This document shows positions 43,210 through 53,599 of a stretch of 64,000 bases of DNA, piece after piece. The stretch is from Forficula auricularia (taxonomy: Eukaryota; Arthropoda; Insecta; Dermaptera; Forficulidae). A model generated the notes under the pieces. That model did no database searches. It saw only the letters and a program-made list of their open reading frames with translations, and was not told where the DNA came from. Within the stretch, counting starts at the first letter, position 1; the number at the start of each line of letters is the position of its first letter. The position numbers and the translations under genes are program-made. Location of the stretch: assembly GCA_024734495.1 (NCBI GenBank), contig JALMQS010000066.1, positions 5,920,280 to 5,984,279 on the forward strand, in the 5' to 3' direction.

Positions 43210-43430
43210 GAGAAAGCCTGAAATCTGAACAAAAACATAAATGTGAAAAAGGCTTCAAGTTCGGTACAAGCGGCTTCTCCGACAAAAGGGTTGATATCTA
43301 AACGCGTACCAAGTTCCATAGTAGTTCCTTTAAATCATAGCTATAGGAATGTACAACGTTCTTCAATTGATTTAAAAGAAAATTTGTTACTATCTTTGAT
43401 ATTGAATTTATAACTTGGCAAGCTATAATA
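43210..43430 (-). repeat. dispersed repeat R2, copy 2 (inverted partner)
   Basis: Mirror of 43535-43725 with a 100-bp spacer. Both contain GGTACAA/TTGTACC, AAATCATAGCTATAG and TCAATTGATTTAAAA blocks, also found at 11120-11345. Confidence 0.75.
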
Positions 43431-43534
43431 GTTAATAAATTACGTTTAACCTGATGATATTTAAATACAAGCTTAAAATTTAACTTTCCTATTTTTTCTA
43501 TTTTATACTTCAAATAATTTAGTTGGATATAAAA

Positions 43535-43725
43535 ATTGCCAAGTTATAAATTCAATATCAATGAACGTAACAAATTTTATTTTAAATCAATTGAAGAAAG
43601 TTGTACATTTCTATAGCTATGATTTAAGGAACTACTATGGAACTTGGTATCCGTTTAGATCTCAACCCTTTTGTCGTCGAAGCCGTTTGTACCGAGCTTG
43701 GCCCCTTTTTCACATTTCTCAAGCT
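43535..43725 (+). repeat. dispersed repeat R2, copy 3
   Basis: GCCAAGTTATAAATTCAATATCA to CCCCTTTTTCACATTT, co-linear with 11120-11345. Forms an inverted repeat of about 190 bp per arm with copy 2. Confidence 0.75.
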
Positions 43726-44110
43726 TGAGTTGTTTGCCATAAAAGAATTTAATCTTTTTGATTTTAATTCGATTCTTCCACGTTTTCAGTAGAGGTTGCC
43801 ATTAATAGTCAAAACATCAAAAATGGAATGCAATAAGGTTATTCCTCTAGTATTAGATAAGAATCGATCGTTATTTTTGATTTTAAGTCGATTCCTCCAT
43901 GTCTTCAGCAATGGTTACCAATAATAATCGAAGCGACAAAAATCCAATGTAGAATTGTTATTCCTCGACTGTTAAATGAGAATTGATCATTATTTTTGAA
44001 TTAAAGTCAACATGAACTGCAAATTGCAAGTGATATCTGATTTATATAAAGGAATAAACATATTAATATTTCAAATGAATTTGGATAAAGTTTAGCAACG
44101 ATCCGTTGCA
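43725..44110 (+). repeat. repeat R3 with 120-bp internal units, copy 1
   Basis: Units starting TTTTGATTTTAATTCGATTC and TTTTGATTTTAAGTCGATTC, each with CAGTAGAGGTTGCC or CAGCAATGGTTACC and GTTATTCCTC, are spaced about 120 bp. The copy ends TTTGGATAAAGTTTAGCAACG. Confidence 0.7.
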
Positions 44111-44369
44111 GTTTATTTTAAAAAAGGAGAAATGACCAACGAGGGTCTCGTTTGGGACCGAAACCACAGCCTTTCTAGTTAAGATAGCCAAAAAATTTGA
44201 ATATTTTCGAGTGCATACATTGCTGAAAACTGTCTGAAAAGCCAAACTCGCCAAGGGTTCTAAGGGATAAAATATATTTTCTTTATAATCCAATTGGATG
44301 TTGATGAAAGCAGTCCACGGTAGTTGTAAAAAAATAAGACTATAGAGGTTTTATTATTTTACATTTATT

Positions 44370-44424
44370 TGTTAAACCGACGTTTCGGAGATTTATTCTC
44401 TCCTTCTTCAGGGTAACAAAAAGT
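44370..44424 (-). ncRNA. hammerhead ribozyme, ACGT stem III, single copy
   Basis: The minus strand has TTTTTGTTACC, CTGAAGA, GGAGA..TCTCC stem II, GAAACGTC and GGTTTAACAAA. Stem I pairs well across TTTGTTACC/GGTTTAACAAA. All core boxes are present. Unlike most others, no mirror copy was seen nearby. Confidence 0.8.
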
Positions 44425-45028
44425 CAATGAAAGTAGTTCAAAACATAATTACTTTCTGTCTCCTTTGACAATGCCAAAAAAACATTATAAAAATTTTTCA
44501 TCTCGAATAGAAATAAAGTAAAAAGCAATTGATGATCAATATGTTAATATGTTTATAATTTATGTGATGATTGAAACGCGGATTTTTAGGCTTATATTTT
44601 ATAATAAAAAAATAGTCTCTTTAAAAGGGTTAAATATTTTTTTATACTCCTATAATTTATCATTAAAAATTTCGATAATATTTGTTAGCTAGCATCTGCC
44701 CTATAGGAGGATTCCGTTGAGGATCCAAAAGGTCGACTGACAGTTAATAAAATATATTTCCCCGAGATATTGGCCACAATTTTATTTACCATCTATAAGT
44801 AATATAAATCACATTATTTTACTATTTCTTTTATTTTGTTGTTAAATGTGAAAAAGTGTTATTAATTTTTTTTCAATTTTAATTAATGCAGGTAAGGAAG
44901 GTTAAGCTTTTGCTTATGCTCAGAATTTCAAGTTACGCCATTGTACACATTGTGTGAATAAGCATGGACATTTACGAAAGGCCTATTAGAATGTAGTGAT
45001 TTTAAGAAAGCCTTTCTATCTCCTAAGA

Positions 45029-45358
45029 CAGTGTTCAGAAAACTTTTTGTGTTCAAGGTACACCTACCAAATCAAGTAATTTTAGAGGTACACCAAAGAA
45101 AAAAACCAATGTTTATTAAATATTTATTTATTAGATATTTAAATCAATATAATTACAAAAAGATTTTTAATGAGAAAGGTGAGTCTGCTTAATTGAGCAC
45201 AGGCGATCAAAATTTGGAGCAATCATTGATAAGGCCGCTTTTATCACTCAGCTATGTCTCTCAGCATTATTTTCACAAAACTTGACATTTTTCCGTGGCA
45301 CACCAACTAATGAATACGGTACACCAGTGTGCCGCGGCACACACTTTGCGGAACACTG
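45029..45358. mobile_element. hAT MITE, 330 bp, perfect 8-bp TSD
   Basis: Ends CAGTGTTCAGAAAAC and the complement of CAGTGTTCCGCAAAG, with GGTACACC/GGCACACC repeats inside, are flanked by TCCTAAGA on both sides. Confidence 0.88.
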
Positions 45359-45437
45359 TCCTAAGATTCCAAATATTTTTATTTCAGATTTTTTTCTATG
45401 GGGTTATTTAAAAAATATGGTAGATCCAAATAAACCT

Positions 45438-45718
45438 GGCGACTGTGGGTCAGTGGCTAGAGTGTTGGGTCGCTGACCCGAAGATCGCTGGTTCAAGACC
45501 GAGTCTCGGCAGATAGATATTTTCAGTCGCCTCCTCTTGGAAAGTAATGGCAACCTACCAAGAGTATAATTGCCTAGTAACCTCTCCAAATTAGCCGTTC
45601 GGAACCGGCTTTAAAAAGTAGGTCCCATATATATGTGTAAAACAACTAAACACACTCAGCACAGGTATATGTGGAGAGGAGCCGACACCCGTTTCGGGTA
45701 TGGCACTCGAAGAAGAAG
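45438..45718 (+). mobile_element. tRNA-derived SINE, 281 bp, 10-bp TSD
   Basis: It has an A-box-like TCAGTGGCTAGAGTG, a B box GGTTCAAGACC (45490-45500), a tRNA-like fold region with CCCGAAGATCGCTGG, and a (GAA)n 3' tail. It is flanked by AAATAAACCT at 45428-45437 and 45719-45728. The body includes CCGACACCCGTTTCGGG. Complete ends and duplication make this the clearest SINE in the window. Confidence 0.85.
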
Positions 45719-46429
45719 AAATAAACCTCACATTTTGGAGAATCTGAAAAGAAACATCATTAATGTAAGGTGACCATTTATCTTTAAGCAAAATACGGGA
45801 CATATAAATAGGTGGTGATAGGGGTAAGAACTGGTGCTAATTAATTTTTAATGCCAGAACATTTTTAAAATTTAATTAACCAAGAAAAAAACATTTTAAA
45901 GAATACATAGGTAAATGTATCTTTATAGAACAAACTTAAAATATTTTTATTCAGTGTACTGTAAAAGAAAAACAACATTATTATGATTTTTCATATTTTT
46001 CTACAGAATGAATTTTTTAAACAGCTCATTGTTCTTTACAATATATTCATAAAATTCAGATCACCCTTAACATATCATAATTGTATTGTTATTAACAAAG
46101 CCTTTAAGAAAGTTGAGTTCTTTCACAGGGCCATAGATTATTCATCCATGAAAATATTCTTTCTGTCGGGGCATTTGATGCAGGGATACAAAAGAAAAAT
46201 TCGACTATTTTACTTATGTTCCCATGGGAATATTTGCAGTTGTAAAATGTGCAAAAATTTTACCCATATTCTCATTTAAAACGAAAAAACCGAAAGAAAT
46301 TTAGATTATAAGGAGCCCAGCATTTTCACGTAATAAAACTAGTTTTCTTAAATATTTATTTATTCATTCTGTAACTTAATAAATTTAAAAAAATATTTTT
46401 AATTTATTCTTCCATAAAACTTGAGTGAC

Positions 46430-46565
46430 TGTGGATTTCATATTCTTCAAGTTTCGATGGTTCTAGTCACAAATAAAATAATTGCAAAGTAGTAAATTAG
46501 TATTATTTATTATTCCATATATTATACTAAATTATTGTAATTATTTCATTTGTGACTAGCAATCT
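46430..46565. repeat. fold-back repeat
   Basis: CTAGTCACAAATAAAATAATTGCAA and its mirror TTGTAATTATTTCATTTGTGACTAG enclose TAAATTAGTA/TACTAAATTA and an AT-rich centre. Confidence 0.75.
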
Positions 46566-46647
46566 TCGATACATCAAAAATAACATATCTCTTAAGTATA
46601 CGCAGTAGTACGCAAATAGAATTGAATAATATTGACAAAATATTTAT

Positions 46648-46700
46648 TTTGTCTTCCGTTCGAATACTCATGGTATTCTTCTTCAGAGCAGAGACTATTT
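46648..46700 (-). ncRNA. degenerate hammerhead ribozyme
   Basis: The minus strand reads CTGAAGA, a strong stem II AATAC/GTATT, then CGAACGGAAG where CGAAAC would be expected. The core is broken. Confidence 0.45.
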
Positions 46701-46779
46701 AATATACATTAAATCTTGCAACAAATTTTCGATTTTTTATTATTAAATGAGCAATTCTTGTATAGACATATATAGAATC

Positions 46780-47387
46780 AGTTTCTCAAAAATGGCTCTA
46801 TCGATTTCGCTAAAAATTGGTGTACTTATCAAGTATCATGAGTTATTAGTCGTGTATAAATTTTATTCCGATTGAAATAAAAGAAGGTGGTGTAAATTAG
46901 TCATGTCGCAAAATAAATATTTTAATCGTTCATATCTCGTCTTCGGAAAGTCGCAGAGCCTTGAAATTTGAAACTACAGCTATCTAGAGACTACAAGAAG
47001 TATCAAACGATTTTGGCTAAAATAGAAGTACCGGAAGTTCATGTTTACGTACGTAAGAAAGTACCCCTGCGTTTCGCAACCATAAATCTCAGAGTTACGA
47101 AATACGAAACTTAAGCTCGATATAGGCTAGTGGACACGAAAGATTTTTAGTTTATTTTGATTTTCTTAAAAACCGTAAAAATTGGTGTACTTATCAAGTG
47201 TCATAAGTTATTAGTTGTATATAGATTTTAATCCGATTGAAATAAAGGAAGGGGTTGTAAATTAGGAGTGTCGTAAAATAAATATTTTAATCATTCATAT
47301 ATCGTCTTCGGTAAGTCATGGAGCCTATAAATTTGAAACTTAAGCTTGTGTGCTTAAGTGGCAAAAAGTTATCGAGCTCCAGGCACT
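46780..47387 (-). repeat. dispersed repeat R1, copy 3, duplicated
   Basis: Two direct units (46780-46990 and 47150-47387), each with AAAATTGGTGTACTTATCAAG, GATTGAAATAAA and TCATATCTCGTCTTCGG. The second ends with the reverse complement of the AGTGTCTGGAGC start. Confidence 0.7.
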
Positions 47388-47399
47388 ATACATTAAATC

Positions 47400-48075
47400 T
47401 TCAAACAAATTTTCCTCATTTAGTTCGAACATAATATAAAATTATCCTAGGCTTTACAATCACCCTTGAATGCTTTATATAACATATTTAAAATGATCAA
47501 TATGTTACTCTGGGCCCTGCATAATCACCCCTCCTGAAAGAATACCCCATATCTACGGTTTTGTTTCCCACTTGATAATCCAACATAAAGTTAAAACCCC
47601 CTCTTTCTCTTTTTTCTTCTTATTCTTCACTCTGTGTTTTAATTAATCACCTCCTGACTTAACTCACCCAAGCAACAACAACAAGAGTCCGATAACATTT
47701 TTTTACGATTCCTATTTGTTTTTTTTTATGTTCAAGTTAGTTAATTCCCTTACATGTGTAGTACAAATTATTTCCCTTTGTACTTGAGCCTTATGCATAC
47801 CCCGTTAAAGATATTTCTATAGCTTAAGAAAGAGAGAGGGGCAGAGGGAGAGGGGCAAGAAAGATGCAATCTTGAAATAAATGCCACTCGTCCCATGATT
47901 TATACTTACAGATGTTAGGCTTTATTTTTATTTTCTAACTACGCTAACAGAGATTTCCAGAACTCTCTAGATATGTTTGTTTTTATATTCGCGATGAAAC
48001 ATAATGATTTATTAGTATTTTTTTTTCATTATGTATTAATTTTATAATTAAAAATAAAAAGCTTATTCTCAACAG
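47400..48075. other. AT-rich sequence without recognised features
   Basis: A short purine tract near 47835-47860 (GAGAGAGGGGCAGAGGGAG) is the only distinctive stretch. Confidence 0.4.
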
Positions 48076-48079
48076 ATCC

Positions 48080-48200
48080 TTTTTACTTTACCAACCGGGG
48101 TATGACAAAGTATTGTAATAATGATAAAAATAAGTGTTGTTTTTTCTGGTTCGTTTTTTCGAAATATCTCAAAAACATCTAAATTATTTTGATATAAAAT
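48080..48200 (+). repeat. R4 repeat, short copy
   Basis: TTTACCAACCGGGGTATGACAAAGTATTG followed by TCGAAATATCTCAAAAAC and ATTTTGATA matches the R4 5' region. Confidence 0.6.
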
Positions 48201-48244
48201 AAATAAGAGTTTCAATTTACAAAAAAATATAGAAAAATAAATTG

Positions 48245-48825
48245 CAACGTTGCTAAACTTTATCCAAAATGATTTGAAATATTAGTATGTTTATTCCTTT
48301 ATTATTAATCAGATATCACTTGCTTTTGCAGTCCATGTTGACATAAATTAAAAAATAGTGATCGATTCTCATCTAATACTCGAGGAATAAACCATTCTAA
48401 ATTGGATTTTAAACGTTTCGAATATTATTGGTAACCATTACAAATACACGATTTTCTAAAATTCAACACCCCTACGCGCTTAAACTTGATACTAATCGAA
48501 CAAACGCATTCGCCAATTCATTTATCCCTATGACATCTAGAGACTGGAACTCTCTCCCCCCCGACCGTCTTTCCAGCTACTTATAACCTTCAATCTTTCA
48601 AGACCCACATCCACAGATACCTTCGACTGCTACCCAATCCCTAAATCTCCACTTATCTTCACGTTACAAGGGTCCACCACGGACTTCAGAGGTTGTACCT
48701 TCTTGGTGCAACTTTTCCTTGTATCAATATCATTATAAAAAAAAACCATTGCTGAAGACATGGAGAAATCGACTTAAAATCAAAAATAGCCGTCAATTCT
48801 CATCTAATACCCAAGCTTGAGTTGT
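48245..48825 (-). repeat. repeat R3, copy 2, split by a LINE tail
   Basis: Reverse-complement R3 sequence (GTTGCTAAACTTTATCC, GTGATCGATTCTCATCTAATAC, GGTAACCATT) stops at 48439 and resumes at 48744 with the duplicated AACCATT. Confidence 0.7.
48440..48743 (+). mobile_element. LINE 3' end inserted in R3
   Basis: It contains AGAGACTGGAACTC (RDWNSL) and CAATCTTTCAAGACCCACATCC (QSFKTHI), usual at the C terminus of LINE ORF2, in two different frames. The tail ends TATCAATATCATTATAAAA plus poly(A). AACCATT flanks both sides. Same family as 51050-51345. Confidence 0.75.
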
Positions 48826-49480
48826 TTACCAAAAAAATTTAGTCTTTTTGATTTTAAGTCGATTCTTCCACGTTTTTAGTAGAGGTTGCCATTAATAGTC
48901 ACAACATCAAAAATGGAATGCAATAAGGTTATTCCTCTAGTACAGGGGTGGCCAGTAACTTTAACTTTGGGAGCCGCAAATTTATAAAACTGTTTCAAAG
49001 CGAGCCACATTGTTTAATTATTAATGGTTTATTAAAAAAGACACATTTTTTATTTTATAAAATATAAATGAAGTAACATTTATTTTTTGCTTTACTTACC
49101 TACTTATAACATTAGTGTTCAATTACAAATAATTGCAAATTAATTTAATTTCTGTATAATTTTTAAAATTTAATTATTATACTTTCTAAAATCAGTATTA
49201 TTCAAGAGGGTTTAAGAGGGTTCAAGAGCCGCACGAGATTAACTGAAGAGCCGAATGCGGCTCGCGAGCCACGTTTTGGCCACCTCTGCTCTAGTATTAG
49301 ATAAGAATCGATTGTTATTTTTGATTTTAAGCTGATTCCTCCATGTCTTCAGCAATGGTTACCAATAATAACCAAAACGTCAAAAATCCAATGTAGAATT
49401 GTTATTCCTCAAGTATTAGATGAGAATCAATCGCTATTTTTGATTTTAAGTCGATTCCTCTATGACTTCAACATTGGATA
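48826..49480 (+). repeat. repeat R3, copy 3, split by a hAT MITE
   Basis: R3 units resume in plus orientation from AAGCTTGAGTTGTTTACC, giving a mirror arrangement with copy 2. The copy is interrupted at 48943-49288. Confidence 0.7.
48943..49288. mobile_element. hAT MITE, 346 bp, perfect 8-bp TSD
   Basis: CAGGGGTGGCCAGTAAC at the left and the complement of CAGAGGTGGCCAAAACG at the right are inverted repeats with GGGAGCCGC/GCGGCTC inside. They are flanked by CTCTAGTA on both sides, and R3 sequence is continuous once the element is set aside. Confidence 0.92.
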
Positions 49481-49499
49481 AAGTAAAAAAAATATTTTT

Positions 49500-51045
49500 T
49501 AAAGATATTAATTATTTCGTCAAAATGTATCCGAGTATGTTAATTACGAAAATCAGAGGCTCTAGTTAATGAGGAAGTTAATGTATTATTCTTGTGGGAG
49601 AATAGAGTTTATTTCACTGATAATTTACTGCCATTAGAAGACAGGAGGGGTGAATTTGATATTACATTACAAGTAATTATTAATTCTAAATACTTAACTC
49701 GAAGTATGTGACATCTATCGTGATTTAAGCCCAGAGCTCAAAAACTAATGAGAATATAAAAACAAAAATTATGTTATTAAGGATAAGACCTGAATAGATT
49801 TTGGTTGAAGTCAAAATTAGGAAAATTCTAAAAAATTAAAATTATAAAAACAAAAATTTATTGAATTATTGAATTTAACACACACGTTGAAAAGCTCTAA
49901 TTCTAGGTTAAGTATCAGATATTTATTATAGTTCACTGTTTAATGAGAATAAATTACTAATTCCCCAAAAGTCCGTACTGAGCTTTACAAAATTTTTTCA
50001 CTTTTACCTCCAATTTATTTATAGAACAGAAAGTTTTGAAGAATATAAGAGAAACGTGTTGAGAATTATAACTTCTATTATTTCTTCATAGGGATAATCA
50101 AATTGAGGAATGAGTTGATTTGATTCTATTTGACCGCAAAGGGGCTTTGAATTTCTGTGAATCGCTTATTTTTAAAGAAATAAAAGGGTTAAAAAGCTAT
50201 AACGATGAACCAAATGATATATAGGGAGTTATCTCGAGTAGAATCATTATTAAATATCTTTGACTTGTTTTTGATTTACATTCAGGGTGGTAAGATAATG
50301 CTATGGTTGGACAAATTCAACAGATGTGAGCCGTTTACTAGAAAAGGATGGATTTATTTAAATTTATTTATTCAGTGAAAGAAGTTGAGGGGCTGTGAAA
50401 TACCTGTCTATCGCTGGCACCTGCATCTATTCTAAATGGCAGAAAGTATCCTCAAGATCTTGGCCATTTAAAACCTTTTACGATTGAATTCCTTCCATCT
50501 TCAATGAATAGATATTATTATTGGACGTGTAAAATGATTAAATATTCAATCTGAGTAGTGTTGGGTTGATAAACAACGTTTCCCTTCAATCGAATCCCAT
50601 AAAATTATGTATTATCTCGAATGCAATGGCATTTGATAATAAATGACGTCGAGGGCGTTAATAGGATAATTCACAGGGACTGATTTATTCTGTTTCCTTG
50701 AGGGGACGGACCTTCTGATATCGCAATTAGCGACAATATGACAATCAAATAACGCAATTTCCAATTAGCATTTATTTCATTGAATCAATCCCCAATTCTA
50801 GCAAATAGCCCAAATATCGATTTCTCGATAAATTTCGATTTAAACAGACTTAAAAATTGACAATATCACAATATTAGTAATCTTAAATGCGGGTGAGACT
50901 AAAGTTTTCTAATTTTTAGGTTCGTAGATAAGTGACTTTCCTGACATTTCATTTGATTCGAGCCCATTGGAATTCTGTGATAAAATATCAATGTGTCACT
51001 CTTTGATCTGGCCTTTCTTCGAATGACCACAATACTGTCAGTAGC
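49500..51045. other. AT-rich sequence without recognised features
   Basis: No frame over about 60 codons and no repeat boundary was found here. Confidence 0.45.
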
Positions 51046-51049
51046 AAAA

Positions 51050-51345
51050 GCTGCTGCATTTAAGCAAACATTAAAAACTCATTTTTTATTAAATTAGATA
51101 CTAACCGAGCAAACGCATTCCCCCAATCGTTTATCACTATAACTTTTAGAGACTGGAACCAGCTTCCTCCGTCCGTCTTTCCAGCTATATATAACCTTCA
51201 GTCCTTCAAGACCCACATCGACAGATAGCTTCAACTTCAACCCGATCTCTTAAATTTCTTCTTCTTTTCACGATTCAAGGGTCGATCCTTCACTATAGAG
51301 GTTGTACCATTTTAGTGAAACTTCTTCTTGTATCAATATCATTAC
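51050..51345 (+). mobile_element. LINE 3' end, second copy
   Basis: TTTAGAGACTGGAACCAG (FRDWNQ), then CCTTCAGTCCTTCAAGACCCAC (LQSFKTH) and the tail TTGTATCAATATCATTA match 48440-48743. It lies immediately upstream of the hAT at 51363. Confidence 0.7.
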
Positions 51346-51362
51346 AAATCATTATATTAGAG

Positions 51363-52318
51363 CAGCGGTGCCCAACCTACGGCCCGCGAAGAGGCTCAAT
51401 CCGGCCCCCGAGTAAGTTGACACTAAATATGTATTTTTTGTAAAATATCTAAAAATTTATAAATCATATTATCGTTTTCCAAAAGAAAAAATTACCAAGA
51501 TGATGCAATTACTCAGCAAAAATTTCGAAGATAAATTTACAGATTTTCACCGGATTAAAAATGAAATACGCTTGTTTGAAAATCCTTTTTCAGTGGACGT
51601 TTCTACGGCGCCAGGTGATTTACAACTAGAATTAATAAAATTACAACGCCAAACGCCATTACAAGATCTTTTTCACGAGAAATCTTTACCAGATTTTTAT
51701 GCAGCGTTAGACTCTTATCCTAATTTGAGGAAATTTGAAATGAAAATGACGACGGCGTTTGCAAGTACATATATTTGTGAACAAACATTTTCTACTTTAA
51801 AAAGAGCTAAACCAGCGTCTCGCGCTCGGCTTTCAGATGATCACCTTCATTCCATATTAAGGATAAACGTTACCCAACTTGAACCAAATATTCAAAAATT
51901 AGTTTCTGAAAAGCAACATCAGACTTCACATTAATAAATCGTGACTACAGATTTTGTCTTTTTTTTTAACTTAACCCAAATTTATGATTTCGTTTAATTC
52001 AGATATCAGCAATCTTTTAAATGTATTCAAATTACAAGTTGATTAAAAAACAACTAGATATCTTAATAATATCCTAATAAAAAGGATTGTATATTTTAGC
52101 CCCACCATTAATTTAAAAACGTAATATTTTCATTAAATTTACAAATATTTTGAAAAAAAAAAAAAGAATCAGCACAAAAATATTCATGAATTCATTGAAA
52201 ATGTTGAGTTTTTTAATTAAAGGTGCCGCTAAGATATACAATTATAAAGAATCCGGCCCGCGAGATCCTATGTCATGTTGAATCCGGCCCGCAGACAAAA
52301 AAGGGTTGGACACCACTG
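51363..52318 (+). mobile_element. hAT element, 956 bp, perfect 8-bp TSD
   Basis: Ends CAGCGGTGCCCAACC and GGTTGGACACCACTG are flanked by TATTAGAG on both sides. It is a sister of 37448-40350, with the same GGCCCGC subterminal blocks, and preserves the uninterrupted Penelope target site. Confidence 0.92.
51500..51934 (+). CDS. hAT transposase C-terminal fragment
   Basis: 144 codons from the first ATG. The second half has KMTTAFASTYICEQTFSTLK, the conserved hAT-family C-terminal dimerisation region, then RARLSDDHLHSILRI, as in BED-type hAT transposases (ZBED5/SCAND3-like as I recall them). Those proteins are several hundred residues long, so the DNA-binding and most of the catalytic region are missing. 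It is an internally deleted, non-autonomous copy. Confidence 0.8.
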   Translation: MMQLLSKNFEDKFTDFHRIKNEIRLFENPFSVDVSTAPGDLQLELIKLQRQTPLQDLFHEKSLPDFYAALDSYPNLRKFEMKMTTAFASTYICEQTFSTLKRAKPASRARLSDDHLHSILRINVTQLEPNIQKLVSEKQHQTSH

Positions 52319-52329
52319 TATTAGAGAGT

Positions 52330-52990
52330 AAACCATAACTAGATAATTAATAAATTTTTACAACTAATAATCTATTTGAATACCTTTATTTTACGAATTA
52401 CCAAACTTTATGAATTAACTATTGGGAAATTATTTTGTCCACACTCCTATGAATCTTCAATTAAATTTATAATCCATGGACACAAATCATTTTATATTCT
52501 TTACTGTTTGCTTTAGCATGTATAATATGCATTGAAAATAGAATTATAATGAATTATCATACTAATATAAAACTAATTTATCATAAATATGGTAACTTCC
52601 ATTGAAAATATAGGTTTAAAAAACCCCTTGAATTTAGTCAACGCGCCATACACTATTTCTATTTCAACTAATAAGGAGCTACTTTCACTTAGAAAAGGGC
52701 CGGTTTATGATTCTTTAATATTATAATAAAACTTTTTTATGGTTCCCAAGAACTAGAAACCCCGTCTGTCTGTCATAGCTTCGAATGTTACCCGTCACAT
52801 TTAGCAGCTTTTTCACGAAATTACTTGTGGAGAAAAATGTAAAAAAAAAAATAACACTGTTTTGAGACTGAATAAAAAAGTCTTAATGAAAAAACATTTT
52901 GAGACACCCCAAATAAAAGTCATGGGGAAAAATATTTTAAGCAGTTTATAGATCAGAGTAATGTTGTTGTATAAGTTTTTTTAAAAATAA
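52330..52990. other. AT-rich sequence without recognised features
   Basis: Nothing supported was found. Confidence 0.45.
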
Positions 52991-52994
52991 ATTT

Positions 52995-53375
52995 TTAATT
53001 TATTTATAACGTTATAAATAAATTTTAAATTTATTTTTCCAGCAGAAGACACACGACACACTCTTTTATTGTCCCCTTCAATTTATAAAATTCTGCTACT
53101 CTCGGCAAAAAGAAACTAACAATTTAATTATTTTTTTTAATCTTAAACGTTTTAACTTGTAAATTTACAATAATAAATGTTTAATTTATTTATAATTATA
53201 ATTTATTTATAACGTTATAAATAAATTAAGATTTTATTTTTCCAGTAGAAGACACACGACACTCTTTTATTGCCTCCTTCAATTTATAAAAATTCTTCTA
53301 CTCTAGGAAAAAAGAAACTTTAAATTTAATTTTTTTTTTTTTTAATCTTAAACGTTTTAACTTGTAAATTTATAC
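52995..53375 (+). repeat. two tandem units related to the 29-kb hammerhead dimer
   Basis: TTTATAACGTTATAAATAAAT, then CCAGCAGAAGACACACGACA, CTTTTATTG and CTTCAATTTATAAAA recur about 200 bp apart. The same order flanks the hammerhead at 29074, but here the ribozyme is absent and only the collapsed palindrome TTTATAAC-GTTATAAA remains. Confidence 0.7.
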
Positions 53376-53405
53376 TGACTCATACTATAAAACCCTAAGG
53401 ATAAG

Positions 53406-53599
53406 CAGCTTCCTCTTTGATTTTCAAGTTACCATTTATTTTTAGCTCAATTAGAACTCGAGTTAAATCTTAAGACCAAATATGTTTTTATCCTTTTTTT
53501 TATCCTTTATTATCACGTAGTTTTAGTTTGTTAGTTATAACTCGAGTTCTAATTGAGCTAAAAACAAATGGTAATTTGAAAATCAAAGAGGAAGCTGTT
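53406..53599. repeat. fold-back element with about 75-bp arms
   Basis: The left arm (AGCTTCCTCTTTGATTTTCAA...GCTCAATTAGAACTCGAG) is mirrored on the right (CTCGAGTTCTAATTGAGC...TTTGAAAATCAAAGAGGAAGCT) with few mismatches. Confidence 0.85.

Noticed and set aside
45438..45515. A functional tRNA gene
   Set aside because: A and B boxes are present, but the sequence continues into a SINE body with a (GAA)n tail and target duplications.
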